A stretch of 64,000 nt of DNA from Streptomyces sp. H27-H1 (lineage in GTDB: Bacteria; Actinomycetota; Actinomycetes; Streptomycetales; Streptomycetaceae), in the NCBI RefSeq assembly GCF_026627445.1, contig NZ_JAPNLJ010000001.1:303399-367398 (forward strand), written 5' to 3'. The notes beneath the pieces are model-generated. The model was given only the letters and a program-made list of their open reading frames with translations. It was not told where the DNA came from and made no database searches. Each line of letters starts with the position of its first letter. Positions within the stretch are counted from its first letter, which is position 1. Both the position numbers and the translations under genes were made by a program. Below, one piece after another: positions 36,000 through 45,075 of the stretch.

Positions 36000-36722
36000 A
36001 TGTCCGCTTCCTCCCGCAAGCCCCTGCTGATCTCCGCCGGGGTCGCCCTCGCCGCCGTCACCCTCGGCCTCGTCTCCTGGCAGGCCACCGCCCCCGGCGA
36101 CACCCCCGCCCGGCCGTCCGCGGCGTCCTCTCCGGAGGCCGGATCCACCACCGACCCCGCCGCTCGGCTCAAGGCGCTGGCCCGCCGCGAACCCGGCGAC
36201 AAGCTCGCCGCCGGCCGCGCCGACGCTCCCGTCGTCCTGATCGAGTACTCCGACTTCAAGTGCGGCTACTGCGGCAAGTTCGCCCGCGACACCGAGCCCG
36301 CGCTCGTGAAGAAGTACGTGGAGGACGGCACCCTGCGCATCGAGTGGCGCAACTTCCCGATCTTCGGCGCCGACTCCGAGGCCGCCGCCAAGGCCGCCTG
36401 GGCGGCGGGGCAGCAAGGCCGCTTCGCGCGGTTCCACGCGGCCGCGTACGCCGAGGGCGCCAAGGAGAAGGGCTTCGGCGAGGAGCGGCTGACCGAGCTG
36501 GCCCGGGAGGCCGGGGTCCCGGACCTCGAGCGCTTCAAGACGGACATGGCCGGGGACCAGGCCGCCGCCGCGCTCGCCAAGGACCAGGAGGAGGGCTACC
36601 GCATCGGCGTCACCTCCACCCCGTCCTTCCTGGTCAACGGGCAGCCCATCGCCGGAGCCCAGCCCCCGGCGGCCTTCGACGCCGCCATCGCCGAGGCCAA
36701 GGCGCAGGCGGCCGCGAAGTGA
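36000..36722 (+). CDS. membrane-anchored DsbA-like thiol-disulfide oxidoreductase
   Basis: This 240-residue protein has one N-terminal membrane helix (LLISAGVALAAVTLGLVSW), a flexible Ser/Pro linker, then a thioredoxin-fold DsbA domain with the active site DFKCGYCGKF (about residue 88) and the cis-Pro loop GVTSTPSFLVNG. It probably catalyses disulfide formation or isomerisation outside the membrane. Its stop overlaps the start of the ccdA-like gene by four bases (GTGA), so the reductant-shuttling membrane protein is made together with it. Confidence 0.92.
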   Translation: MSASSRKPLLISAGVALAAVTLGLVSWQATAPGDTPARPSAASSPEAGSTTDPAARLKALARREPGDKLAAGRADAPVVLIEYSDFKCGYCGKFARDTEPALVKKYVEDGTLRIEWRNFPIFGADSEAAAKAAWAAGQQGRFARFHAAAYAEGAKEKGFGEERLTELAREAGVPDLERFKTDMAGDQAAAALAKDQEEGYRIGVTSTPSFLVNGQPIAGAQPPAAFDAAIAEAKAQAAAK

Positions 36723-37558
36723 CCGACGTCGGCTACCTGGCCGCCCTGCTCGGCGGCCTCCTCGCGCTGCTCAGCCCGTGCAGCGCCCTGCTCCTGCCCG
36801 CCTTCTTCGCGTACTCGATCGACTCGACGTCCCGGCTGCTGGCGCGCACCGGGATCTTCTACGCGGGCCTCGCGAGCACCCTCGTACCGCTGGGGGCGGC
36901 CGGTTCGTACGCCGGGCGGTTCTTCCACGGCAACCGCGAAGGCCTCGTGCTGTTCGGCGGCTGGCTGATCATCGCGCTCGGGCTCGCCCAGATCCTGGGC
37001 CTGGGCTTCGCCCCGAAGCGGATCTCGGAGCTGTCGGGAAGGATCCGGCCGACCACCGCCCTGTCGGTGTACGCGCTCGGCGCGGTCTACGGACTGGCCG
37101 GCTTCTGCGCCGGGCCGATCCTCGGCAGCGTCCTGACGGTGGCGGCGGTCAGCGGCAGCCCGGCCTACGGGGGCCTGCTGCTGGCGGTGTACGCGCTGGG
37201 CATGGCCGTGCCGCTGTTCGTGATGGCACTGCTCTGGGAGCGCTTCGACCTGGGACGCCGGCGCTGGCTGCGCGGCCGCGCCCTCTCGGTCGGCCGCTTC
37301 CAGCTGCACACGACCACGCTGGCCTCGGGCGTGTTCTTCATCGTGCTCGGCGTGCTGTTCCTCGTCTCCGACGGGGCGAGCGCCCTGCCGGGGCTGCTGG
37401 ACGTGGACGACTCGTTCGCGGTGGAACAGCGGGTCCAGGCCGTGGCGGACGCGGTACCGGACTGGGCGTTGCTCGGGCTGGTGGCCGTGGCGGCGGCGGG
37501 CGTGGGCCTGGCGCAGTGGCGCCGCCGGGAGCGGGCGGCGGGCGCCGAAGGGGAGTGA
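36719..37558 (+). CDS. CcdA/DsbD-type membrane thiol electron carrier
   Basis: This 279-residue protein has about six membrane segments and matches the cytochrome c biogenesis CcdA/DsbD transmembrane family, which passes electrons from cytoplasmic thioredoxin to extracytoplasmic thiol proteins. The two redox Cys positions are visible in ALLSPCSALLLPAFF (helix 1) and AGFCAGPILGSV (helix 4). The GTG at 36719 overlaps the end of the DsbA-like gene. The partner is therefore very likely the neighbouring CGYC protein. Confidence 0.9.
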   Translation: MTDVGYLAALLGGLLALLSPCSALLLPAFFAYSIDSTSRLLARTGIFYAGLASTLVPLGAAGSYAGRFFHGNREGLVLFGGWLIIALGLAQILGLGFAPKRISELSGRIRPTTALSVYALGAVYGLAGFCAGPILGSVLTVAAVSGSPAYGGLLLAVYALGMAVPLFVMALLWERFDLGRRRWLRGRALSVGRFQLHTTTLASGVFFIVLGVLFLVSDGASALPGLLDVDDSFAVEQRVQAVADAVPDWALLGLVAVAAAGVGLAQWRRRERAAGAEGE

Positions 37559-37566
37559 GGAACGAA

Positions 37567-37595
37567 GAAGGCCCCGTCCGAGGGACGGGGCCTTC
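37567..37595. terminator. bidirectional terminator between the ccdA-like gene and tRNA cluster
   Basis: GAAGGCCCCGTCC (37567-37579) pairs with 37583-37595 around three bases. It serves the rightward gene and the leftward tRNA operon. Confidence 0.8.
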
Positions 37596-37606
37596 TCACT
37601 TCGCGG

Positions 37607-37680
37607 TGGCTGGGGCCGGGGTCGAACCGGCGACCTATCGCTTTTCAGGCGATCGCTCGTACCAACTGAGCTACCCAGCC
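37607..37680 (-). tRNA. tRNA-Phe(GAA)
   Basis: The 74-nucleotide cloverleaf has acceptor GGCTGGG/CCCAGCC, anticodon loop CTGAAAA and no encoded CCA. It is the last gene of a Glu-Asp-Phe minus-strand cluster. Confidence 0.95.
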
Positions 37681-37702
37681 ACGAAACCGTTTCCGGTCTC
37701 AG

Positions 37703-37776
37703 CGAACCTGACGGGACTTGAACCCGCGACCTCCACCTTGACAGGGTGGCGAGCTAACCAACTGCTCCACAGGTCC
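37703..37776 (-). tRNA. tRNA-Asp(GTC), copy 2
   Basis: It matches the copy at 31116-31189 over the full 74 nucleotides as far as I compared, with anticodon loop CTGTCAA. It lies in the middle of the Glu-Asp-Phe cluster. Confidence 0.95.
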
Positions 37777-37815
37777 TTGCAATGTGCGAGAACAAGTCTC
37801 GCACACAGTTTTGCG

Positions 37816-37888
37816 TACCCCCAACGGGATTCGAACCCGTGCTACCGCCTTGAAAGGGCGGCGTCCTGGGCCACTAGACGATGAGGGC
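37816..37888 (-). tRNA. tRNA-Glu(TTC)
   Basis: The 73-nucleotide cloverleaf has acceptor GCCCTCA/TGGGGGT (G-U first pair) and anticodon loop CTTTCAA. It is the first gene of the cluster. Confidence 0.95.
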
Positions 37889-38001
37889 TAAAGGCCCGCC
37901 GGGCACTTTCCAGCGCGTCGGGGACGTGAGAAGCATATGGGATCCCGGCGGCGATCGCCAAAACGGTTTCCGCAGGCGGGTCCCGGGTACTGCGGACGGC
38001 C

Positions 38002-38032
38002 GCACGGCGGGCCGGGACCCGGCCCGCCGTGC
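38002..38032. terminator. terminator after the metallopeptidase gene
   Basis: A 15-base-pair perfect stem (38002-38016 with 38018-38032) has a one-base loop, 14 bases from the minus-strand stop at 38047. Confidence 0.7.
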
Positions 38033-38046
38033 ATGGGACCGGGGGG

Positions 38047-38397
38047 TCAGCCCCAGCCGAGTTCGTGGAGCCGCTCGTCGTCGATGCCGAAGTGATGGGC
38101 GATCTCGTGGACCACCGTCACGGCGACCTCGTGCACCACCTCATCCGTGCTCTCGCACATCCGCAGGGTCGGCCCCATGTAGATCGAGATCCGGTCGGGC
38201 AGGACCCCGGCGTACCACTCGCCGCGCTCCGTGAGCGGGGTCCCCTCGTAGAGGCCGAGCAGTTCGGGGTCGTCGGAGGCGGGCTCGTCCTCCACGAACA
38301 CGGCCACGTTGTCCATGACCCGGGTCAGCTCCTCGGGGATCGAGTCCAGCGCCTCGGCCACCAGCTCTTCGAACGCGTCTCGCGTCATCTCCAGCAC
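38047..38397 (-). CDS. minimal zinc metallopeptidase (HExxHxxGxxD type)
   Basis: This 116-residue protein is a small metallopeptidase-like protein with the full zinc motif [11 protein letters not shown] near the C-terminus (about residue 95) and no signal peptide. The N-terminal half has the family segment [16 protein letters not shown] and a VFVEDEP strand. The start is GTG 38397, with no ribosome binding site but a GAGAAT box six to ten bases upstream, so it may be translated from a leaderless mRNA. Its function is not established. It is divergent from the fluoride channel genes. Confidence 0.85.
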   Translation of the reverse strand: MLEMTRDAFEELVAEALDSIPEELTRVMDNVAVFVEDEPASDDPELLGLYEGTPLTERGEWYAGVLPDRISIYMGPTLRMCESTDEVVHEVAVTVVHEIAHHFGIDDERLHELGWG

Positions 38398-38503
38398 GGG
38401 GCCATTCTCCCGTGCCGCGGCGCGATCGGGGCGGCCCGTTTACGGCGGGCCGGGACCCGGCGCGCGAGAATGGCCCGGTGGCTACATGCGAAGCGGGGTG
38501 CGG

Positions 38504-39013
38504 ATGACCCGGCCGGCGGAGGGGGCCGAGGCCATCGACCCGGACGTCGACCTCCACGTGCCGGCGCAGCGCGCCGAACCACAGCGCCGGGTGCTCGCGG
38601 CCGTGGCGGCGGGCGGCGCCGTGGGCGCCTCGGCGCGGTACGGGGTGGCGCTGCTGTGGCCGGCCGCGCCCGGAGCCTTCCCGTGGGGCACCTTCTGGGT
38701 CAACGTGGCGGGCTGCGCGCTGATCGGCGTCCTCATGGTGCTGATCAGCGAGGGCGGCCGGTCGGCGCATCCCTTCGTACGCCCCTTCCTCGGGGTCGGG
38801 GTGCTCGGCGGATTCACCACCTTCTCCACCTACGCGGTGGACTTCGCGCGCCTGCTCGACGCCGGTGAGGCCGTTACCGCGCTGGCGTACGCCGGGCTCA
38901 CGGTGGCCGGGGCGCTGGGCGCGGTGTGGGCGGCGGCCGCGATCACCCGGCGCGCGGTCGGCGACGGCCGGGGACACGGCCCGGGACACGGCCCGGGACG
39001 GCGGCGGGGATGA
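38504..39013 (+). CDS. crcB: fluoride ion channel CrcB/Fluc, subunit 1
   Basis: Fluc proteins are small four-helix channels that export fluoride as antiparallel dimers. This one of about 169 residues has an N-terminal cytoplasmic extension, then four helices with the [15 protein letters not shown] pore Asn region and the [13 protein letters not shown]he-box/Na-site signature. The C-terminus is a Gly/His/Arg-rich tail. ATG 38504 follows GGGGTG; an ATG at 38486 would add six residues. The stop overlaps the second crcB by four bases (ATGA), so the two probably form a heterodimer. Confidence 0.9.
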   Translation: MTRPAEGAEAIDPDVDLHVPAQRAEPQRRVLAAVAAGGAVGASARYGVALLWPAAPGAFPWGTFWVNVAGCALIGVLMVLISEGGRSAHPFVRPFLGVGVLGGFTTFSTYAVDFARLLDAGEAVTALAYAGLTVAGALGAVWAAAAITRRAVGDGRGHGPGHGPGRRRG

Positions 39014-39384
39014 ACTGGCTGATCGTCATGGTGGGCGCGGCCGTCGGGGCGCCCCTGCGGTACCTGACGGACCGCGCGGTGCAGGCCCGGCACGACTCGG
39101 TCTTCCCCTGGGGGACCTTCGTGGTGAACGCGGCCGCCTCCCTGGTGCTGGGGGCGCTGACCGGGGCGGTGCTGGACGGGGCCGCCTCCTCGCGGCTGAG
39201 CCTGCTGCTCGGTACGGGACTCTGCGGGGCGCTGAGCACCTATTCGACGTTCTCCTACGAGACGCTGCGGCTTGCCGAGCGGGGCTGGAAGTTCCTGGCG
39301 GTGGCGAACGTGGCGGCGTCGGTGCTGGTCGGCCTGGGCGGGGTGACGCTGGGACATCAGGTGGCGGGACAACTGTTCGCCTGA
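39010..39384 (+). CDS. crcB: fluoride ion channel CrcB/Fluc, subunit 2
   Basis: This 124-residue second Fluc subunit has four membrane helices, the pore segment [15 protein letters not shown] and the signature [14 protein letters not shown]. Paired small crcB genes are common in Gram-positive bacteria. It is translationally coupled to the first. I saw no fluoride riboswitch upstream of the pair. Confidence 0.93.
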   Translation: MNWLIVMVGAAVGAPLRYLTDRAVQARHDSVFPWGTFVVNAAASLVLGALTGAVLDGAASSRLSLLLGTGLCGALSTYSTFSYETLRLAERGWKFLAVANVAASVLVGLGGVTLGHQVAGQLFA

Positions 39385-39492
39385 GAGCGCGCCACCCGTC
39401 TCCCCCCTGGGGCGTGTCTCTTACGGGGCAGAGGGAGTTGGGCACATTGACCCGCTCACTGCGGACCTTTGCCTGTGTTCCGGAGGTGCCCC

Positions 39493-40050
39493 GTGCGCCA
39501 GTTGTCCGCTTCCCTGCGACCCCTCCGACTCGCCGTCGCCGCCCTCGCGGTGGCGGCGACCGCCGGCTGCATGAGTGTCGGGGAGGACGCCGCGAAGCCC
39601 GGCCCCTCCGCCTCCACGGGCGCCCAGGGCGGCAAGTCCGGCGGCGGTTCCGCGTCCGGGAAGACCGCCGGGACGCAGGGCTCCGGCCACGGCTCGAAGG
39701 GCGGTACGGGGAACCAGGACGGCAAGGCCGGCGGCCCCGGGACCACCGCCGGCGCGGCCGGGGCCTCCCCCAGCCCCGGCGCGCCGGCCGGTCCGCCCGG
39801 GGCCCCCTCGCCCTCGGCCGGTCCGGGTGGCGGAGCGGGCGGCCAGGGACCCCAGCCCTCCGCGGGCGGTTCCGGGTCGGGCTCCGGCGGAGCGGGCGGC
39901 TCCTCCTCCGGGGGCGGCCAGCCCGCCTCCCCGACCCCGCAGGAGCCGACTCCGGCCCCGCCGGTCACCCCGCCGCCAGTGACGGAACCCACACCGACGC
40001 CGGAGCCCCCGCAGCCGGAGCCGACCGGCGCGGAGGGCGGCCAGCCCTAG
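39493..40050 (+). CDS. low-complexity exported lipoprotein-like protein
   Basis: This protein of about 185 residues has a signal peptide ending AATAGC followed by MSVGED, a likely lipidation site, although the -3 residue is Thr. The remainder is almost entirely Gly/Ser/Ala/Pro, ending in Pro-Thr-Glu repeats (TPTPEPPQPEPTG), so it is probably an extended, disordered surface or wall-spanning protein. GTG 39493 follows GGAGG by six bases. It stands alone before the DEAD-box gene. No function can be assigned. Confidence 0.65.
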   Translation: MRQLSASLRPLRLAVAALAVAATAGCMSVGEDAAKPGPSASTGAQGGKSGGGSASGKTAGTQGSGHGSKGGTGNQDGKAGGPGTTAGAAGASPSPGAPAGPPGAPSPSAGPGGGAGGQGPQPSAGGSGSGSGGAGGSSSGGGQPASPTPQEPTPAPPVTPPPVTEPTPTPEPPQPEPTGAEGGQP

Positions 40051-40135
40051 GCCTCGGGGTAGTCGCCGGGGTGCCCCCCCGGGGTCTGGCGCGGATGGTG
40101 TTTTCGCAGGTCAGCGCCTTCTTCGGGGGAGGGAC

Positions 40136-40165
40136 TTGCCAGACCCCGGGGAGGGTGCGTATGGT
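40136..40165 (+). promoter_or_regulatory. candidate DEAD-box helicase promoter
   Basis: TTGCCA (40136-40141) and TATGGT (40160-40165) are spaced by 18 bases. The predicted start near 40172 leaves a leader of about 150 bases, long enough for post-transcriptional control as known for cold-induced RNA helicases. Confidence 0.6.
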
Positions 40166-40319
40166 TATAGATCGTTTGATCCCATTGCCCGGCGCCGACT
40201 CCGAAGAGCGCCGCGTGGCGCGTACTCTCCCCAACCGTGGCTGACCGCATTGAGGCGGTCGATTTGCGATTCACGGAGTTTGGGCGCGTGCCGAGACTCC
40301 GAGAGGTTTCGCATTTCGC

Positions 40320-42845
40320 ATGTCCATTTCCAGTTCTGACCGTTCCGTCATGCCCGAGAACGACTCCAACGAGATCGTCGACGCCGAGACCCTTGCGGTC
40401 ACCGAGGCCATCGAGGCCGTAGTCGCCGACGAGATCATCGAGGCCCTCGAGGCCGACGTGACGAACCACGAGTCCGACGAGTCCTTCGAAGACTCCACCG
40501 AAAACTTCGACGACGCCGAGGCCGAAGACGCCGACGCAGACGCCGAGCCCACCCTGACCTTCAGCGACCTCGGTCTGCCGGACGGCATCGTGCGCAAGCT
40601 CGCCCAGAACGGCGTCACCGCGCCCTTCCCGATCCAGGCCGCGACCATCCCGGACGCCCTGGCCGGCAAGGACATCCTCGGCCGTGGCCGCACCGGCTCC
40701 GGCAAGACCCTCTCCTTCGGTCTGCCGACCCTGGCCTCGCTGGCCGGCGGTCACACCGAGAAGAAGAAGCCCCGCGCGATCATCCTGACGCCGACGCGTG
40801 AGCTCGCGATGCAGGTCGCCGACGCTCTCCAGCCCTACGGCGACGTCCTCGGCCTGAAGATGAAGGTCGTCTGCGGCGGTACCTCCATGAGCAACCAGAT
40901 CTTCGCTCTGGAGCGCGGTGTCGACGTTCTCGTCGCCACCCCGGGCCGCCTGCGCGACATCATCAACCGCGGCGCCTGCTCCCTGGCGAACGTCCAGGTC
41001 GCGGTCCTCGACGAGGCTGACCAGATGGCGGACCTGGGCTTCCTGCCCGAGGTCACCGAGCTGCTCGACCAGATCCCCGGCGGCGGCCAGCGCATGCTCT
41101 TCTCCGCCACCATGGAGAACGAGATCGGCACCCTGGTCAAGCGCTACCTGACGAACCCCGTCACGCACGAGGTCGACAGCGCGCAGGGCAACGTCACGAC
41201 CATGACGCACCACGTCCTCGTCGTGAAGCCGAAGGACAAGGCGCCGGTCACGGCCGCCATCGCCGCCCGCAAGGGCCGCACCATCATCTTCGTCCGCACC
41301 CAGCTGGGCGCCGACCGCATCGCCGAGCAGCTCATCGAGTCCGGCGTGAAGGCCGACGCGCTGCACGGCGGCATGACGCAGGGCGCCCGTACCCGCGTCC
41401 TCGCGGACTTCAAGGACGGCTACGTCAACGCGCTCGTCGCCACCGACGTCGCCGCCCGCGGCATCCACGTCGACGGCATCGACCTGGTCCTGAACGTGGA
41501 CCCGGCCGGCGACCACAAGGACTACCTGCACCGCTCGGGCCGTACCGCCCGCGCCGGCAAGTCGGGCGTCGTGGTCTCCCTGGCCCTGCCGCACCAGCGT
41601 CGCCAGATCTTCCGCCTGATGGAGGACGCGGGCGTGGACGCCTCGCGCCACATCGTCCAGGGCGTCGGCGCTTTCGACCCGGAGGTCGCCGAGATCACCG
41701 GTGCCCGTTCGCTGACGCAGGTCCAGGCCGACTCCGCGAACAACGCCGCGAAGCAGGCCGAGCGCGAGGTCGCCGACCTCACCAAGCAGCTCGAGCGCTC
41801 CTCGCGCCGCGCCGTCGAGCTCCGCGAGGAGGCCGACCGCCTGGTCGCCCGCTCCGCGCGTGAGCGTGGCGAGGACCCCGAGGCCGCTGTCGCCGAGGTG
41901 GCCGAGGCCGCCGAGGCCGAGGTCGCGGCTGCCGCCCAGACCGAGGCGATCGCGGAGGAGCGCCCCGCGTTCCAGAGCCGTGACGACCGTGGCAACTACG
42001 AGCGCCGTGACAACCGTGGCGGCGACCGTCGCGACGACCGCGGTGGCGACCGTGGCGGCTTCCGCTCCGGTGGCGACCGCGGTGACCGTGGTGGCGACCG
42101 TGGTGGCTTCCGCTCCGGTGGCGACCGTCCGTCCGGTGGTGGCTTCCGCTCCGGTGGCGACCGTCCGTCCGGTGGTGGCTTCCGCTCCGGTGGCGACCGT
42201 CCGTCCGGTGGTGGCTTCCGCTCTGGCGGCGACCGTCCCTCGGGTGGTGGCTTCCGCTCCGGTGGCGACCGTCCGTCCGGTGGTGGCTTCCGCTCCGGTG
42301 GCGACCGTCCCTCGGGTGGTGGCTTCCGCTCCGGTGGCGACCGTCCGTCCGGTGGTGGCTTCCGCCGCGACGACCGTCCGTCGGGCACCTTCAACCGTGA
42401 CGACCGCGGTGGCGACCGTGGTGGCTTCCGCTCCGGTGGCGACCGTCCGTCGGGCACCTTCAACCGTGACGACCGCGGTGGCGACCGTGGTGGCTTCCGC
42501 TCCGGTGGCGACCGTCCGTCGGGCACCTTCAACCGTGACGACCGCGGTGGCGACCGTGGCGGTTTCCGCTCCGGTGGCGACCGTCCGTCGGGCACCTTCA
42601 ACCGTGACGACCGCGGTGGCGACCGTGGCGGTTTCCGCTCCGGTGGCGACCGTCCGACCGGTGGCGGCTTCCGCTCCGGTGGCGACCGTCCGACCGGTGG
42701 CGGCTTCCGCCGCGACGACCGTCCCTCGGGCGGCGACCGCCCCTACGGCCGCCGCGACGACAACCGCCCCTCCGGCTCCGGCTCGACCGGTGGCTCCTCC
42801 TTCGGCCGCCGCGACGACAAGCCCCGCTGGAAGCGCAACGACTAA
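40320..42845 (+). CDS. DEAD-box RNA helicase with long Arg-Gly repeat tail
   Basis: This 841-residue RNA helicase has an acidic N-terminal extension of about 75 residues, a Q-motif ([13 protein letters not shown]), motif [15 protein letters not shown] in [18 protein letters not shown] in LFSATME, and motif [12 protein letters not shown]. After the core comes a helical Ala/Glu-rich linker and a tail of about 280 residues of Gly/Arg/Asp/Ser repeats: seven copies of a 12-residue unit ([12 protein letters not shown]) followed by four copies of a 23-residue unit ([12 protein letters not shown] core). Such tails bind RNA and can drive condensation. It starts at ATG 40320 and is a typical ribosome-assembly or cold-stress helicase. 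Confidence 0.95.
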   Translation: MSISSSDRSVMPENDSNEIVDAETLAVTEAIEAVVADEIIEALEADVTNHESDESFEDSTENFDDAEAEDADADAEPTLTFSDLGLPDGIVRKLAQNGVTAPFPIQAATIPDALAGKDILGRGRTGSGKTLSFGLPTLASLAGGHTEKKKPRAIILTPTRELAMQVADALQPYGDVLGLKMKVVCGGTSMSNQIFALERGVDVLVATPGRLRDIINRGACSLANVQVAVLDEADQMADLGFLPEVTELLDQIPGGGQRMLFSATMENEIGTLVKRYLTNPVTHEVDSAQGNVTTMTHHVLVVKPKDKAPVTAAIAARKGRTIIFVRTQLGADRIAEQLIESGVKADALHGGMTQGARTRVLADFKDGYVNALVATDVAARGIHVDGIDLVLNVDPAGDHKDYLHRSGRTARAGKSGVVVSLALPHQRRQIFRLMEDAGVDASRHIVQGVGAFDPEVAEITGARSLTQVQADSANNAAKQAEREVADLTKQLERSSRRAVELREEADRLVARSARERGEDPEAAVAEVAEAAEAEVAAAAQTEAIAEERPAFQSRDDRGNYERRDNRGGDRRDDRGGDRGGFRSGGDRGDRGGDRGGFRSGGDRPSGGGFRSGGDRPSGGGFRSGGDRPSGGGFRSGGDRPSGGGFRSGGDRPSGGGFRSGGDRPSGGGFRSGGDRPSGGGFRRDDRPSGTFNRDDRGGDRGGFRSGGDRPSGTFNRDDRGGDRGGFRSGGDRPSGTFNRDDRGGDRGGFRSGGDRPSGTFNRDDRGGDRGGFRSGGDRPTGGGFRSGGDRPTGGGFRRDDRPSGGDRPYGRRDDNRPSGSGSTGGSSFGRRDDKPRWKRND
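42100..42720 (+). repeat. coding tandem repeats in the helicase tail
   Basis: The DNA holds seven near-identical 36-base units (about 42109-42360), then four 69-base units (about 42375-42650). Units differ mostly at silent positions (for example TCCGGT or TCGGGT), showing recent expansion or homogenisation. Copy number is expected to vary between strains and in assemblies. Confidence 0.85.
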
Positions 42846-42869
42846 TACCCGTCGCTGAACTGAGCGGCT

Positions 42870-42907
42870 GACAGGGCCCCTACGACACTCGTCGTAGGGG
42901 CCCTGTC
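42870..42907 (+). terminator. terminator after the DEAD-box gene
   Basis: A 17-base-pair perfect stem (42870-42886 with 42891-42907) has a four-base loop, 25 bases after the stop. Confidence 0.8.
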
Positions 42908-43057
42908 GCGTTGGGGTTCCGCCCACGGGTACGGGGCGCTGACGACCGGCCAGACGTCACGGGCGCTGACGACCGGGCAGACATCACCGGGCCGGAGGAC
43001 CGATATGCGATCGGCTGTCCCGCGCTCTGCGGCTATGCTCTGGGGTGAGCACGCCGA

Positions 43058-43130
43058 GGGCCATTAGCTCAATTGGCAGAGCAGCGGACTTTTAATCCGT
43101 TGGTTGTCGGTTCGAGTCCGACATGGCCTA
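43058..43130 (+). tRNA. tRNA-Lys(TTT)
   Basis: The 73-nucleotide cloverleaf has acceptor GGGCCAT/ATGGCCT and anticodon loop CTTTTAA. It is followed by its own hairpin terminator with a T-tract. Confidence 0.95.
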
Positions 43131-43138
43131 CTGCTCAC

Positions 43139-43173
43139 AGCGCCCCACCCGGTCCTCCGGGTGGGGCGCTTTT
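43139..43173 (+). terminator. terminator of tRNA-Lys
   Basis: AGCGCCCCACCCGG (43139-43152) pairs with 43157-43170, followed by TTT. Confidence 0.8.
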
Positions 43174-43345
43174 GTGTCCTGAGGGGCAGTCAGGGATGTG
43201 CGGCCCGGTCCGCTCACGGGGGTCGGCGACGCTGCCGACGGGCCGGTTTTACGCCTCTGACCTGCGGCGATGTGCCCGTCGGGGGTGGTGCGGACGTTAA
43301 TTGGCGGAGGCCTCCCCCCGGATGGCGTAGAGTTGGGTTTACCGA

Positions 43346-43421
<76 letters not shown>

Positions 43422-43426
43422 CAGTA

Positions 43427-43462
43427 CGAAGGCCCGGTCCCCTCAGGGGGGCCGGGCCTTCG
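43427..43462 (+). terminator. terminator of tRNA-fMet
   Basis: CGAAGGCCCGG pairs with CCGGGCCTTCG around a G/C-rich inner stem, directly after the tRNA. Confidence 0.75.
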
Positions 43463-43611
43463 TCGTATCCGCCTTCCCTTCCGCTCCTCTCCCCAGTCCC
43501 CTTCCGCGTTCTCTTCCGCGTCACTCGAACGGTCCCGTCCGGGTCGCCGTACGGGCCCTCCTGCCGCCAGCCTTGGGGGGGCGAGGCGGACCGGGCGGCA
43601 GGGAGAGCAGC

Positions 43612-44793
43612 GTGGTGGGGCTGGGCCGGCAGGGCAGGGGCGACCGCGTCTTCGACGCGGTCGCCGGCAGCGCCGTGGTCCGCCGGGTCGTCAAGACGCT
43701 CCCGGCCGCACTGATCGCCCTCGGCCTCCTCTTCGACGTGCTGACCCCGCCCAGCTTCACGGGCTCCCCCTTCTTCTCCGCCGCCCCCCTCATCGCCGCC
43801 CCGCTGTTCACGCTGAGGGGCACGGTCATCACCGGGATCGCGGCCACCTTCGCCGTGATCGTGCTGCACATCTACAACGGCACCACCTTCAAGGTGGAGG
43901 CCATGACCGAGCTGGCCACCGTCCTGACCGTCTGCGGGCTGGCCTCGCTGATCAACATCGTCGTGCGGCGCGGTACGGAGCAGCTCGCCTCCGCACGCGG
44001 GATCGCCGAGGCCGCCCAGCGCGCCGTACTGCCGACGCCCGCCGAGCGGATCGCGGGCCTGCGGGTCTCCGCCTCCTACGAGGCCGCGCAGGCCGACGCG
44101 TTCATCGGAGGCGACCTCTACGCCGTGCAGGACACCCCGTACGGGGTGCGCCTCGCGGTGGGTGACGTGCGGGGGAAGGGGCTCGGGGCGGTCGAGGCCG
44201 TCGCCGTGGTGCTCGGGGCGTTCCGGGAGGCGGCGGAGAGCGAGCCCTCGCTGGAGGGGGTGGCGCGGCGGCTGGAGCTGGCGCTGGCCCGCGAGGGAGC
44301 CTGGCGCGGCAGCCTGGACGCGGTGGAGGGGTTCACGACGTGCGTGCTCGGAGAGATCCCGCTGGGGGCAGGCCTGTTGAGGCTCGTCAACCGGGGCCAC
44401 CCCGGGCCGCTGCTGCTGTACGCGAACGGGGACCTCGTGGAGCTGTCCCCCGCCGAGCCGGCGTTGCCGCTCGGCATGGGGGACCTGGGCGGCTGGCCGG
44501 ACCGGGCCCAGGAGTGGTCCTTCCCGGAGGGGGCGACGCTGCTCCTCTATACGGACGGGCTGACCGAGGCCCGGGACGGGGCGGGGGCCTTCTATGATCC
44601 GGCGGCCCGGCTGCGCGGGCGGGTCTTCTCCGGGCCCGACGAGCTGCTGAGCGCGCTCGCCGACGATGTCCGCCGCCACACGGGCGGCGCCGCGACGGAC
44701 GACATGGCCCTCCTGGCGGTGGCCAGACCGGGTGCGGGGCAGCCGGACCGGCGGCGAACCGTGCCGGTGGTCCCGAAAGGGGACGGAGCGTGA
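43612..44793 (+). CDS. membrane PP2C (SpoIIE-type) phosphatase
   Basis: This protein of about 393 residues has three or four membrane helices in its first 140 residues (LPAALIALGLLFDVL, PLIAAPLFTL, GIAATFAVIVLHIY, LATVLTVCGLASLINIVV). A cytoplasmic PP2C domain follows with metal-binding motifs GGDLYAVQ, LAVGDVRGKG, GHPGPLLL and TDDMALLAV. Such phosphatases usually activate anti-anti-sigma factors in Streptomyces. No partner gene is adjacent, so the target is unknown. GTG 43612 follows GGGAGAG; the frame is open upstream without homology. Confidence 0.9.
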   Translation: MVGLGRQGRGDRVFDAVAGSAVVRRVVKTLPAALIALGLLFDVLTPPSFTGSPFFSAAPLIAAPLFTLRGTVITGIAATFAVIVLHIYNGTTFKVEAMTELATVLTVCGLASLINIVVRRGTEQLASARGIAEAAQRAVLPTPAERIAGLRVSASYEAAQADAFIGGDLYAVQDTPYGVRLAVGDVRGKGLGAVEAVAVVLGAFREAAESEPSLEGVARRLELALAREGAWRGSLDAVEGFTTCVLGEIPLGAGLLRLVNRGHPGPLLLYANGDLVELSPAEPALPLGMGDLGGWPDRAQEWSFPEGATLLLYTDGLTEARDGAGAFYDPAARLRGRVFSGPDELLSALADDVRRHTGGAATDDMALLAVARPGAGQPDRRRTVPVVPKGDGA

Positions 44794-45075
44794 CCGCGGG
44801 GGCGCGCTCGGCAAGCATTCTGACGGACCATCATTGTGAAGATGTGGCGAGAGAGGTAGGGGAGGGGGCCGTTGTTTGCCCCGGTTGGTCACTGAATGCT
44901 GCGATAAGTCCTGGCCAGAGCTGGGCACTCGGTGGCTGATTGTCATTAACGATCAATCGCAACTGCTTGGAATCACTCCCCTTTCTCTATTACCGTTCGA
45001 TAACGCAGAGCGGTCGTCCCCGCCGTCGCAAGAGACGGCACCGTGCGCGTGCTCGCCCATGAGGAGTGTGCCCCG

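Noticed and set aside
38398..38503. Fluoride riboswitch upstream of the crcB pair
   Set aside because: The conserved crcB-motif sequence elements were not found in the short divergent gap.
42100..42720. CRISPR-like array
   Set aside because: The regular repeats are contiguous, coding, in frame and lack unique spacers.
40047..42926. A 959-codon minus-strand frame with Thr/Val/Ala repeats opposite the DEAD-box gene
   Set aside because: The repeats mirror the RGG-coding repeats of the true gene, which has all helicase motifs.
44794..45075. c-di-AMP (ydaO-type) riboswitch before the M23 peptidase gene
   Set aside because: Cell-wall hydrolase genes in Streptomyces often have one, but the conserved core sequence is not present here.
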